A DNA stretch of 64,000 bases from Mycolicibacterium senegalense (GTDB lineage Bacteria > Actinomycetota > Actinomycetes > Mycobacteriales > Mycobacteriaceae), in assembly GCF_019645875.1 (NCBI RefSeq), contig NZ_CP081000.1, positions 5,826,417-5,890,416 on the forward strand, given 5' to 3'. Position numbers and translations under genes: made by a program. Below the pieces are notes generated by a model. It was not told the origin of the DNA and searched no databases. It saw only the letters and a program-made list of their open reading frames with translations. Of the stretch, positions 1 to 7,657 are shown in pieces. Every line of letters begins with the position of its first letter. Position 1 is the stretch's first letter.

Positions 1-66
1 CACCATCTGCAATAACGCCACTTCGGTGAAGGTTCCCTCAGGTCCGAGGTAGGCGATGCGCGGCAC
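1..66 (-). CDS. pheA: Prephenate dehydratase, N-terminal fragment
   Basis: Reading leftward from a GTG at 66 gives 22 codons beginning VPRIAYLGPEGTFTEVALLQ, the glycine-rich opening strand and loop (YLGPEGTF) of prephenate dehydratases. The enzyme converts prephenate to phenylpyruvate in phenylalanine biosynthesis. The rest lies off the left edge. In Mtb pheA (Rv3838c) is divergent from Rv3839, as here, so context agrees. The family is certain from the signature; nothing can be said about the rest of the gene. Confidence 0.85.
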   Translation of the reverse strand, partial: MPRIAYLGPEGTFTEVALLQMV

Positions 67-159
67 AGCCCAACCCTATCGGTTCGAGCTGCGCGGGAGC
101 GGTCGATGAGCTCGGCGCCGGTGTTTCACCTAAGGCCTTGCCCGCGCCGCCCGCCGCAG

Positions 160-178
160 TTAAGTTAGGCTTACCTCA
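160..178. promoter_or_regulatory. IdeR (iron-dependent repressor) box
   Basis: TTAAGTTAGGCTTACCTCA matches the DtxR/IdeR consensus TTAGGTTAGGCTAACCTAA at 16 of 19 positions. It lies 31 bp before the ATG at 209. The Mtb orthologue Rv3839 is IdeR-controlled, so iron-dependent repression of the downstream gene is expected. Confidence 0.8.
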
Positions 179-208
179 CCTAGTTACCTCACCCACGAAG
201 GCGGCGAG

Positions 209-1003
209 ATGGCCATTGCGACACCGACGACAGCTGAGCGGATCCGCAGCGCATGCGCACGAGGCGGCGGTGCGATGGTCGCGGTCGAGGGCATCGAGCC
301 GGTCGCCTCACCCGTGCATCACCTGCTCGACGACGGGTCCTTCGCGGTCACCGTCCCCGAGACCAGCCCGCTGGCCGGCATGGCGATGTCTGCCGGCTCG
401 GCCGGGGTCCAAGCCGTGCTGGAAATGACCGACTACGCCCCGCTGCCGCTACGTGAGCCGGTGCGTTCCCTGGTGTGGATCCGTGGGCGCCTTCAGCATG
501 TGCCGTCCGCCGAGGTCGCCGCCCTGCTGGATCTGGTCGCGACCGAGAACCCGAACCCCGCTCTGCTGCAGGTGAATTCCGCAGCCGCCGCGAACGGCGA
601 ACACGATGACGACAACTACACGCTGATGCGCCTGGAGATCGAGTCGGTGGTGGTGGCCGATTCCACGGGCGCCGAGGCGGTCGGCCTGGGCGCGCTGCTG
701 CAGGCCCGCCCCGATCCGTTCTGCGCGATGGAATCCGGCTGGCTGCAGCACATGGAGTCATCCCACCGCGACGTGGTGGAGCGCCTGGCCACCCGACTGC
801 CGGTGACACTGCGCCAGGGCCGGGTCCGGCCCCTCGGCCTGGACCGCTACGGCGTGCAATTGCGGGTGGAGAACGAACACGGCGACCACGACGTGCGGCT
901 GCCGTTCCCCAAGCCGGTCGACGACGTCACCGGGCTGAGCCAGGCCATCCGCGTGCTGATGGGTTGCCCGTTCCTCAACGGCCTGCGGGCACGCCGGATC
1001 TGA
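209..1003 (+). CDS. DUF2470-type iron-regulated protein (Rv3839-like)
   Basis: A 264-residue soluble protein with no signal peptide or membrane segment. It resembles Rv3839 and the DUF2470 / pyridoxamine-oxidase-like fold seen in haem-utilisation-associated proteins. The C-terminal half (about 180-255) carries the DUF2470-like stretch with conserved Leu-Asp-Arg-Tyr-Gly and Arg-Leu-Pro-Phe motifs. The start at 209 follows a purine-rich GGCGGCGAG. The upstream IdeR-like box indicates repression in iron-replete cells. The molecular function is not established; a role in haem or iron handling is inferred from regulation and fold only. Confidence 0.75.
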   Translation: MAIATPTTAERIRSACARGGGAMVAVEGIEPVASPVHHLLDDGSFAVTVPETSPLAGMAMSAGSAGVQAVLEMTDYAPLPLREPVRSLVWIRGRLQHVPSAEVAALLDLVATENPNPALLQVNSAAAANGEHDDDNYTLMRLEIESVVVADSTGAEAVGLGALLQARPDPFCAMESGWLQHMESSHRDVVERLATRLPVTLRQGRVRPLGLDRYGVQLRVENEHGDHDVRLPFPKPVDDVTGLSQAIRVLMGCPFLNGLRARRI

Positions 1004-1049
1004 ACCGCAGGATCCGCTCCTGCGCCGCGGCGCCGCTACCGTAGCTCCG

Positions 1050-1814
1050 GTGACCGCGCCCCAAGAACACCTCAAGCCGCAGCGGCGCACGCTCAAGATC
1101 GAGATCGCCGTCGTGCTGGCGGTGACCTTCGGGCTCAGCGCGTATACCGCGGGCCTGCGGCTCGTCGAAGCGGTACTGCTGGGCCTGTCCGGGCAGACCG
1201 TCGCCCTCAATCCCAAGCGCTCGCCGTTCGACCTGATCGACCTCGGCCTGCACCTGGCCGTGGTGCTGCAGCTGCTGGCCTGGGGTGCGCTGGCCCTATA
1301 CCTGTTGTGGCGCAGCGGTTTCGGGCCGTCGGCGATCGGACTGTCTCGCCCGCAATGGCGTGCCGACGGGCTGGGCGGGCTGGGCCTGGCTCTGCTCATC
1401 GGCCTGCCCGGCCTGGGCTTCTACGTGCTGGCCCGCGTGCTGGGCCTGAGCGCCGACGTCGAGCCCGCCGAGCTGTACGACACCTGGTGGCGCATCCCGA
1501 TGCTGCTCGGCGTGGCGTTCGCCAACGGCTGGGCCGAGGAGATCATCGTCGTGGGGTTCCTGCTGACCCGGCTGCGCCAGCTCGACGTGAGCGCGGCGAA
1601 AGCGCTGCTGATCTCCAGCCTGTTGCGCGGCGCGTACCACCTCTATCAGGGCTACAGCGCCGGGCTCGGGAATGTGGTGATGGGTCTGGTGTTCGGGTAC
1701 GCCTGGCAGCGCACCGGGCGGTTGTGGCCGCTGATCATCGCCCACACCTTGATCGATGCGGTGGCGTTCGTGGGCTACGCCCTGGTTGCAGAACATCTCA
1801 GCTGGCTGCGCTGA
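1050..1814 (+). CDS. CPBP-family intramembrane protease-like protein
   Basis: A 254-residue polytopic membrane protein with about six to seven hydrophobic segments. The C-terminal half looks like the CPBP (CAAX protease / Abi) domain: a Glu-Glu pair at 163-164, an Arg-x-x-x-His at 193-197 and a His-x-x-x-Asp at 232-236. The usual motif 1 is EExxxR; here the Arg position appears to be Val, so catalytic competence is uncertain. It starts with GTG at 1050, 46 bp after the preceding gene, and may share its transcript. The substrate is unknown. It could be a degenerate protease acting as a membrane scaffold. Confidence 0.75.
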   Translation: MTAPQEHLKPQRRTLKIEIAVVLAVTFGLSAYTAGLRLVEAVLLGLSGQTVALNPKRSPFDLIDLGLHLAVVLQLLAWGALALYLLWRSGFGPSAIGLSRPQWRADGLGGLGLALLIGLPGLGFYVLARVLGLSADVEPAELYDTWWRIPMLLGVAFANGWAEEIIVVGFLLTRLRQLDVSAAKALLISSLLRGAYHLYQGYSAGLGNVVMGLVFGYAWQRTGRLWPLIIAHTLIDAVAFVGYALVAEHLSWLR

Positions 1815-1839
1815 CGCCGTCGGCACGTACATTTCTGCT

Positions 1840-3108
1840 GTGGACGGTTTCACCCCTGGGCGGCATCCCGACCCGCATTCGCGGCGTCCGGGACCGCGCC
1901 GCCGTGACGCCGAACCGTCCCAGGTGATCCGTCGGGACCCGAACTACCGCCCGGCCTGGCCACCGAATCCGCCCACGCCCACGCCGCCACGCACCCCGCC
2001 GCCTCCGCCTCCCCCTCGAAGGCAACCTCCGCCGCCTCCGCCCCGGCGTCCCCCGCCTCCGCCTCCGCCCACGCCTCCGCGGCAGCGTCAGCGGCCCGCA
2101 GCGCCCCGACCGGCCGCGGCCCCCGCCTCGGCGCGCAAACCCCGACGGCGCCGGCACTGGGGTCGTCTGGTGCTGGCGGTGTTGCTCATCGGTGTGCTGG
2201 CGCTGGTCGGCGGCGGGCTGTGGATCGACTCGTCACTGCACCGCATTCCGGCGCTTGCCGACTATCCGGAGCGGCCCGCCGCGGCCAACGGCACCACCTG
2301 GCTCCTGGTGGGCTCCGACAGTCGGCAGAACCTCAGCCCCGAGCAGCAGGCCGACCTCGCCACGGGCGGTGACATCGGCAACGGCCGCACCGACACCATC
2401 CTGTTGGTGCACATCCCCGGAATCGGCTCAGGGACGCCGGCCACGATGGTCTCGATTCCCCGGGATTCCTACCTGCCGATTCCCGGCTACGGCGAGGACA
2501 AGGTGAATGCGGCGTTCTCCCTGGGCGGGGCGCCGCTGCTGGCACAGACCGTCGAGCAGGCCACCGGCCTGCACCTCGACCACTACGCCGAGATCGGGTT
2601 CGACGGCTTCGCCGGGCTCGTCGACGCCGTCGGCGGGGTGAGGATGTGCCCGGCCGATCCGATCAGCGATCCCCTGGCCGGGATCGAGCTACCGGCCGGC
2701 TGCCAGGAACTCGACGGCCGCAGCGCGCTCGGCTATGTCCGTACTCGTGCCACTCCGCGCGCGGACCTGGATCGGATGATCCACCAGCGGGAGTTCATGT
2801 CCGCCCTGCTGCATCGCGCCACCAGCCCGGAGGTGCTGTTGAACCCGTTGCGGTGGCAGCCGATGGCCCGAGCCGCCACCAATTCGGTGGCTGTCGACGA
2901 GAACGCCCACGTCTGGGACCTGGGCCGGCTGGCCTGGGCGATGCACGGTGACGACATGGTGACCACCACGGTGCCGATCGGAGAGTTCACCGGTAGCGAC
3001 TCGGGCGCGGTTGTGGTCTGGGACAGCGACGCGGCCGGGCGCCTGTTCACCGCGCTGGCCAACGACGCGGCGGTCCCCGAGGACGTCATCGAAAAGCCCC
3101 AACCTTAA
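1840..3108 (+). CDS. LytR-CpsA-Psr (LCP) family protein with long proline-rich N-terminus
   Basis: About 422 residues from the GTG at 1840. An upstream in-frame ATG at 1756 would lie inside the previous gene. The order is: a cytosolic tail very rich in Pro and Arg (about 30-105), one transmembrane helix (about 108-130), then an extracytoplasmic LCP domain containing GSDSR, GRTDTILLVH and SIPRDSYLPIPG. LCP enzymes transfer glycopolymers (arabinogalactan in mycobacteria) from lipid carriers to peptidoglycan. The Asp and Arg residues that bind the pyrophosphate lipid are present. It occupies the place of Rv3840 before bfrB. The polyproline tail may bind partner proteins, but that is inference. 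Confidence 0.88.
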   Translation: MDGFTPGRHPDPHSRRPGPRRRDAEPSQVIRRDPNYRPAWPPNPPTPTPPRTPPPPPPPRRQPPPPPPRRPPPPPPPTPPRQRQRPAAPRPAAAPASARKPRRRRHWGRLVLAVLLIGVLALVGGGLWIDSSLHRIPALADYPERPAAANGTTWLLVGSDSRQNLSPEQQADLATGGDIGNGRTDTILLVHIPGIGSGTPATMVSIPRDSYLPIPGYGEDKVNAAFSLGGAPLLAQTVEQATGLHLDHYAEIGFDGFAGLVDAVGGVRMCPADPISDPLAGIELPAGCQELDGRSALGYVRTRATPRADLDRMIHQREFMSALLHRATSPEVLLNPLRWQPMARAATNSVAVDENAHVWDLGRLAWAMHGDDMVTTTVPIGEFTGSDSGAVVVWDSDAAGRLFTALANDAAVPEDVIEKPQP

Positions 3109-3129
3109 GCGAGGCAACGCTAATTTGAG

Positions 3130-3154
3130 CGACAGCAAATTCTCGACAGCAAAT
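3130..3154. repeat. 11-bp direct repeat upstream of bfrB
   Basis: CGACAGCAAAT occurs at 3130-3140 and again at 3144-3154, a 14-bp period, in the AT-richer leader between the LCP gene and bfrB, just upstream of the IdeR-like boxes. It may be a protein-binding repeat; its role is unknown. Confidence 0.6.
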
Positions 3155-3184
3155 GTAATGCCCGCCACAGCAGTGGACGGCAAC

Positions 3185-3223
3185 TAAGGTAAAGCTGACC
3201 TCAATGAGGTCAACCTTCGATGA
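3185..3223. promoter_or_regulatory. Tandem IdeR-like boxes of bfrB
   Basis: TAAGGTAAAGCTGACCTCA (3185-3203) matches the IdeR consensus at 14 of 19 positions strictly, more if A/T wobble is allowed. One base later a second, weaker copy begins (3205-3223), of which mainly the TnAGGTnA half is kept. Tandem IdeR boxes that activate ferritin are known upstream of Mtb bfrB, so iron-dependent activation is the expected role here. Confidence 0.65.
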
Positions 3224-3256
3224 CAATGCGTGCTGACCTGCCCTATTCTGGCGATC

Positions 3257-3805
3257 ATGACAACGACCAGTGAACTCGACACCAAATTCCACGCGCTTAT
3301 CTCTGACCAGATTCGTAGCGAGTTCACCGCGTCGCAGCAATACATCGCAATTGCGGTCTATTTCGACGGTGCCGACCTTCCGCAGCTCGCCAAGCACTTC
3401 TATGCGCAGGCGGTGGAGGAGCGCAACCACGCCATGATGCTGGTCCAGTACCTGCTCGACCGCGATATCGACGTCGAGATCCCCGGTGTCGATGCGGTCT
3501 GCAACCGCTTCGACGCTCCGCGTGACGCGCTCGCACTGGCCTTGAGCCAGGAGCGCACCGTCACCGAGCAGATCAGCCGGCTCGCGAGCGTGGCCCGCGA
3601 GGAAGGCGACTACCTCGGCGAGCAGTTCATGCAGTGGTTCCTCAAGGAGCAGATCGAAGAGGTCTCGTCGATGGCGACGCTGGTGCGCATCGCCGACCGC
3701 GCCGGTTCCAACCTGTTCCACATCGAGGACTTCGTGGCCCGTGAACTCGCCGGCGGCACTGCCGCGGACCCGAGCGCCCCGAAGGCCGCGGGCGGCAACC
3801 TCTAG
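3257..3805 (+). CDS. bfrB: Ferritin BfrB
   Basis: A 182-residue ferritin that stores iron as a ferric mineral in a 24-mer shell. Ferroxidase-type residues are visible in the helical bundle (QQYIAIAVYF, EERNHAMM, EEGDYLGEQF). The tail is Ala/Gly-rich, as in mycobacterial BfrB (Mtb Rv3841, 181 residues). ATG 3257 gives the family N-terminus MTTTSELDTKF; the in-frame TTG at 3230 is too far upstream. It follows tandem IdeR-like boxes, implying induction when iron is plentiful. It converges on glpQ1 with an 11-bp gap. Confidence 0.95.
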   Translation: MTTTSELDTKFHALISDQIRSEFTASQQYIAIAVYFDGADLPQLAKHFYAQAVEERNHAMMLVQYLLDRDIDVEIPGVDAVCNRFDAPRDALALALSQERTVTEQISRLASVAREEGDYLGEQFMQWFLKEQIEEVSSMATLVRIADRAGSNLFHIEDFVARELAGGTAADPSAPKAAGGNL

Positions 3806-3816
3806 GTTTCGCTCCG

Positions 3817-4644
3817 TCAGTCCCGGCCAGCACCGGTCAGGCCGTTCTGCAGCCAGCTCTTGGTGCGGCCGGGGTGATTGGTGGCCACCCACCCCACGCC
3901 GATGTCCCGGCAGAACTGGACGTCCTCGTAATGGTCGACGGTCCAGCAATACAGGGCCCGCCCCTGGGCGGCGGCCCGGTCGACCAGTTCCGGGTGCTCA
4001 CGCAGCGTCGCGATCGACGGGCCCACCGCCGTGGCACCGACGGTGGTCGCGGCGCTGCCACCCAGGTATCGCGAGGTCTCCCCCAGGAGCACGGTCGGCA
4101 GCATCGGTGCGGCCCGACGGATCCGCCACACGGCCGCCGCCGAGAAGCTCATCACCACGGCGCGGGACAGATCGGCCGAGGCCGGCGCCGCGATGCCGTA
4201 GCGGTGCAGCAGCGCCAGGACCTTGTTCTCCACCAGCGCGCCGTAGCGCACGGGATGTTTGGTCTCGATGAACAACTTGACCGGCCGGTTCCAGTCCAGC
4301 ACCAACGAGACGAGCTCATCGAGGGTCAGTAGCCCGTCGGATCGCCCGCCGGCATGCCAGGATCCGTAGTCCAGCCGGCGCAGCTCGGCCAGTGTCATCT
4401 CACTGACCAGCCCGGTGCCGCTGGAGGTGCGGTCCACCCGGCGGTCGTGCACACAGACCAGATGCCCGTCGCGGGTCAACCGCACATCGCATTCCACGCC
4501 GTCGGCGCCCTCACGCAAGGCCAGGTCGTAGGCGGCCAGCGTGTGTTCGGGCTTGTCGGCGGACGCTCCCCGATGGGCCACCACAAACGGGTGCCCGGGT
4601 TCCGGGCTCGCCTGCCCAGCGGCTCCGCCGTCGCCCGTTTCCAT
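3817..4644 (-). CDS. glpQ1: Glycerophosphodiester phosphodiesterase GlpQ1
   Basis: A 275-residue GDPD-family enzyme that hydrolyses deacylated phospholipid head groups to glycerol-3-phosphate and an alcohol. It shows the HRGAS motif at 24-28, the metal-binding Glu51 and Asp53 in GVECDV, and the catalytic VHD at 65-67. The C-terminus carries the family's CWTVDHYED motif. No signal peptide is evident, so it is cytosolic. Size and neighbours match Rv3842c. It starts 6 bp after the stop of the DUF4328 gene, so the two probably form one transcript. Confidence 0.93.
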   Translation of the reverse strand: METGDGGAAGQASPEPGHPFVVAHRGASADKPEHTLAAYDLALREGADGVECDVRLTRDGHLVCVHDRRVDRTSSGTGLVSEMTLAELRRLDYGSWHAGGRSDGLLTLDELVSLVLDWNRPVKLFIETKHPVRYGALVENKVLALLHRYGIAAPASADLSRAVVMSFSAAAVWRIRRAAPMLPTVLLGETSRYLGGSAATTVGATAVGPSIATLREHPELVDRAAAQGRALYCWTVDHYEDVQFCRDIGVGWVATNHPGRTKSWLQNGLTGAGRD

Positions 4645-4649
4645 ACCGC

Positions 4650-5753
4650 CTATGCTGCCGGGTTCTGCCCTTGGGGCTCAACCGGAACGGCGGATTCAGG
4701 TGAATCCTCACGATTCTGCGAGGGGTCGACGGCCTCGGCCTCGGCTTTGGGTGAGTCTTGCTCAACCACCACCCAGCGCCGGACGCTGCGCTGCGCCGTC
4801 GTACCGCTGCTGCCTTCGAACCCGGCGAACACCTTTGCCGTTAGCAGGAAAGCGGCCATCGCCAGCAGGTAGCCGACGATCGTGGTCACCGTGTTGTCGG
4901 CGATGTTCTGCGGGGTGTTGTTGAAGAAGGTGACGTACGCGGTGCTCACCACCGACCACGTCGCGACGACTGCGGTCAACACCCACACGATCCACCACAC
5001 CACGATGGTTCGCCTCAGGTGGGAGAGGCGGCCTTCGAGGGCGGCCAGCTCCCACACGAACACCGGCGCCATCACGAGGTTGACGCCGGGAAGCAGACAG
5101 CAGACCCACAGGGTCGTGGTGCTGCGCGGGTCGGCCTCGCCGTGGGCGGCATATCCGGCGGCGCGTCGCGCGATCAGCCAGCGGACGAGTACCACGACTG
5201 TCATGACCACACCGGCGAGGGCCAGGACGCTGGCGAGCAAGCCGATCACCACGCCGCCGACCGCGATCAACGGGTGCAGCAGCACACTGCGGTTGATCAG
5301 CAGCAGCGCGTACCGAACCAGGTGGGCGAAGGCCGCGATGCCCAGCAGCACCATCGCGGCGACGAGCATGAGCCGGACGGCTCCGACGCTCGAATCGTCG
5401 GTGGTTTTCTGCGATTGGTCGTCGACATCGAACTGTTGGTGCAGCCCCCAGCTCGGAATCGTGCGGTAATGCGGGGTGGGACCGAGCGGCCGACGCTGGC
5501 GCCGCTGATATGGCGGGGCTCCGGGGCGCAGCGCGACCCAGCGGTAGCCGGGCGCGAGTCGGGGCGGACGTTGCGCCGTTGCCGACGGCGCCTGCCCGGC
5601 AGACGTGGGCGGCGCGGCGGGCGGTGGTCCCCACTGGCTGTACGGCGACGACACCGCGGGGGCCAACAGCGAGCCCCCGCACCGGGGACACCACGACCGT
5701 TGCCGGTCACGCACGTTCCAGCGCGTCCCGCACTGCGAACACACCTGGATCAT
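4650..5753 (-). CDS. DUF4328 membrane protein with zinc-ribbon N-terminus (Rv3843c-like)
   Basis: A 367-residue protein. The N-terminus has a zinc-ribbon-like Cys5-x2-Cys8 and Cys22-x2-Cys25 arrangement, followed by a Pro/Ala/Arg-rich linker (about 35-105). Then come six or so transmembrane helices of the DUF4328 type and an acidic, Pro/Glu-rich tail. It corresponds to Rv3843c by position. Its function is unknown; the zinc ribbon suggests a regulatory or scaffolding membrane protein. It is upstream of and close to glpQ1, which suggests cotranscription. Confidence 0.82.
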   Translation of the reverse strand: MIQVCSQCGTRWNVRDRQRSWCPRCGGSLLAPAVSSPYSQWGPPPAAPPTSAGQAPSATAQRPPRLAPGYRWVALRPGAPPYQRRQRRPLGPTPHYRTIPSWGLHQQFDVDDQSQKTTDDSSVGAVRLMLVAAMVLLGIAAFAHLVRYALLLINRSVLLHPLIAVGGVVIGLLASVLALAGVVMTVVVLVRWLIARRAAGYAAHGEADPRSTTTLWVCCLLPGVNLVMAPVFVWELAALEGRLSHLRRTIVVWWIVWVLTAVVATWSVVSTAYVTFFNNTPQNIADNTVTTIVGYLLAMAAFLLTAKVFAGFEGSSGTTAQRSVRRWVVVEQDSPKAEAEAVDPSQNREDSPESAVPVEPQGQNPAA

Positions 5754-5794
5754 CCGACCAGCCTAGCCACGATCTCCCGACAATTCCGGCTCGG

Positions 5795-6136
5795 TCAGAC
5801 GCTGCCCGCGGCGCCGGCATCGGTGATGACCGGGCGCCCGGCCCCGGCCCAGGCCAGCATTCCGCCTTCGACGTTGATCGGGGTGTAGCCGTTGCGGGCC
5901 AGATAATTGGCCACCCGCAGGGACCGTCCGCCGGCGTGGCAGATGACGTACAACTCGGCGTCCGGATCGATCTCGGCGATCCGGGCCGGGATGTCGCCCA
6001 TCGGAATGTGCTGCGCCCCGGCGGCGTGGCCGCGCTGCCACTCGTCGTCCTCACGAACGTCGAGCAGCACCACCGACCCCTCGAACGTGGTGGGTACCGC
6101 AGCGATGTCGACCTGCCCGACTTCCACATCGTCCAT
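5795..6136 (-). CDS. Rhodanese-like domain protein
   Basis: A 113-residue single-domain rhodanese. It shows LLDVRED (25-31), the active-site loop VICHAGGRS with the candidate catalytic Cys66, and the C-terminal VEGGMLAW motif. Such proteins carry sulfane sulfur as a cysteine persulfide. The ATG at 6136 gives a natural domain start; the frame extends to 6241, but that extension is Gly/Arg-rich and unlikely to be translated. The substrate is unknown. It is separated from the DUF4328 gene by 41 bp on the same strand. Confidence 0.88.
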   Translation of the reverse strand: MDDVEVGQVDIAAVPTTFEGSVVLLDVREDDEWQRGHAAGAQHIPMGDIPARIAEIDPDAELYVICHAGGRSLRVANYLARNGYTPINVEGGMLAWAGAGRPVITDAGAAGSV

Positions 6137-6212
6137 GCCGTCAATGCTCGCATGCCACAAGAGGTCGCCGCACCCGCCCCGGCGGGCTCCCGGCCGCGTT
6201 AGCAACGGGAAG

Positions 6213-6311
6213 CTATCCACAGTTTCCACAGGTTCATCCACAGCCCGGCACCAGCGGGAACTGCCCCGAGGTGGGGATTACTGTGCGGTAGCTGTCGAAA
6301 ACTGTGGATAA
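6213..6311. promoter_or_regulatory. Cluster of DnaA-box-like sites
   Basis: Three direct 9-mers end in TCCACA: CTATCCACA (6213-6221), GTTTCCACA (6222-6230) and TCATCCACA (6234-6242). About 60 bp later a perfect TTATCCACA lies on the opposite strand (TGTGGATAA, 6303-6311). The outer copies form an inverted repeat over about 13 bp. This is not the usual oriC context (no dnaA, dnaN or rpmH nearby). It could titrate DnaA or regulate the flanking genes. Confidence 0.55.
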
Positions 6312-6543
6312 CCCTGGGGTGGGCGGACCGACGATCAACAACCGTCGCCGGGGCGGAGCGAAATTAAGCATTCGGCTAAACCGCCTTGGGATCAGCCTGA
6401 TTCCAGCGGCTGAGCGTCTCCATCGGCTCACGCGAGGCCGATTTTCACCTGGCCATTACAGGGTCTATGATCGGCGTCACACCAGCTGTTGTGACAGAAC
6501 TCACTGGGGGACCAGGATTGATCGTGCAGGTCAGGAGTCGTTG

Positions 6544-6702
6544 ATGGCGTCGCATCCGATCGGGACGGGATCAGCCTTTTCGCAGCCCGAATGGCATTCG
6601 TCCGGACATCTGCACACCCGTAATCAGCTGATGGCCTTCCTCCGGGCCAGCGTGATCGCGCTGCTGTTGCTCGGCGTGCTCGCCGTGATCGTCTTGTTCT
6701 GA
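6544..6702 (+). CDS. Small single-pass membrane protein
   Basis: A 52-residue protein from the ATG at 6544. It has a polar His/Ser-rich N-terminal 28 residues and one strongly hydrophobic helix (about 33-52) ending at the stop, like a tail-anchored protein. The frame continues upstream to 6304, but that part is Arg-rich and of poor coding quality. No family was recognised. It precedes sodA in the same direction with a hairpin between them. Probably real, but it rests on composition only. Confidence 0.5.
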   Translation: MASHPIGTGSAFSQPEWHSSGHLHTRNQLMAFLRASVIALLLLGVLAVIVLF

Positions 6703-6721
6703 CCGCCATCGGGTATACGTG

Positions 6722-6753
6722 AGGGCGGCACGCGCGTCCTTGCGGTGCGCCCT
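6722..6753 (+). terminator. Hairpin before sodA
   Basis: AGGGCGGCAC (6722-6731) pairs with GTGCGCCCT (6745-6753) with one bulged G and a 13-nt loop. No T-run follows. It could terminate the small upstream gene or act as a 5' leader element of sodA. Confidence 0.4.
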
Positions 6754-6844
6754 GCGATGGAGCAATGTTGGCAGCGATCTTGAGTGTCGAACTTCAGGAT
6801 CGTTGAAGCGTCGCTCCATCGATCGATAATGAGGAAGGAATCTC

Positions 6845-7468
6845 GTGGCTGAATACACTTTGCCGGACCTGGATTACGACTACGGAGCGCTGGAGCCCCA
6901 CATCTCCGGTCAGATCAACGAGCTCCACCACAGCAAGCACCACGCCGCCTACGTGAAGGGCGTCAACGACGCGGTCGCCAAGCTCGACGAGGCGCGGGCC
7001 AACGGTGACCACGCCGCCATCTTCCTCAACGAGAAGAACCTGGCCTTCCACCTCGGCGGCCACGTGAACCACTCGATCTGGTGGAAGAACCTGTCCCCCA
7101 ACGGCGGTGACAAGCCGACCGGTGACCTGGCCGCCGCGATCGACGACCAGTTCGGCTCGTTCGACAAGTTCCAGGCGCAGTTCACCGCCGCTGCCAACGG
7201 ACTGCAGGGTTCGGGCTGGGCCGTGCTCGGCTACGACAGCCTCGGCGACCGCCTGCTGACCTTCCAGCTGTACGACCAGCAGGCCAACGTTCCGCTCGGC
7301 ATCATCCCGCTGCTGCAGGTCGACATGTGGGAGCACGCCTTCTACCTGCAGTACAAGAACGTCAAGGCCGATTACGTCAAGGCGTTCTGGAATGTCGTGA
7401 ACTGGGAGGACGTGCAGAACCGCTACGCGGCGGCCACCTCCAAGACCAACGGCCTGATCTTCGGCTAG
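6845..7468 (+). CDS. sodA: Superoxide dismutase, manganese-type
   Basis: A 207-residue Fe/Mn superoxide dismutase converting superoxide to oxygen and hydrogen peroxide. Metal ligands His28, His76, Asp160 and His164 are all present. Position 145 is Gln, where Mtb SodA has His (an iron enzyme); Gln145 is typical of the manganese enzymes of M. smegmatis-like species, so Mn is the likely metal. Start GTG 6845 follows AGGAAGGAA. There is no signal peptide, although mycobacterial SodA is exported by SecA2. Rv3847-like follows, as in Mtb. Confidence 0.96.
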   Translation: MAEYTLPDLDYDYGALEPHISGQINELHHSKHHAAYVKGVNDAVAKLDEARANGDHAAIFLNEKNLAFHLGGHVNHSIWWKNLSPNGGDKPTGDLAAAIDDQFGSFDKFQAQFTAAANGLQGSGWAVLGYDSLGDRLLTFQLYDQQANVPLGIIPLLQVDMWEHAFYLQYKNVKADYVKAFWNVVNWEDVQNRYAAATSKTNGLIFG

Positions 7469-7485
7469 TCCCGGTTCGGTCCGAT

Positions 7486-7540
7486 CGAGGGTCTCTCACC
7501 AAGGGGCGTCGCGCAATCGCGTGGCGCCCCGCCCTCGTTT
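7486..7540 (+). terminator. Terminator of sodA
   Basis: A nested hairpin: outer arms CGAGGG (7486-7491) and CCCTCG (7532-7537), and inner arms GGGGCG and CGCCCC around a CGCG-CAAT-CGCG core. A short TTT follows. It lies 18 bp after the sodA stop. Confidence 0.7.
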
Positions 7541-7657
7541 CCGGGGCCGTGTCGCCTTGCACACCCGCGGTGGCTGTCGCATTCTGATCTGATCGACCCA
7601 CAGAAGTGTCGGCGCACCGTTCAGCCGGTGACCCAACACCGATGTCCCGGAGGCGAT

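Noticed and set aside
6709..6716. GGGTAT as a SigF -10 before sodA
   Set aside because: No -35 at the right spacing.
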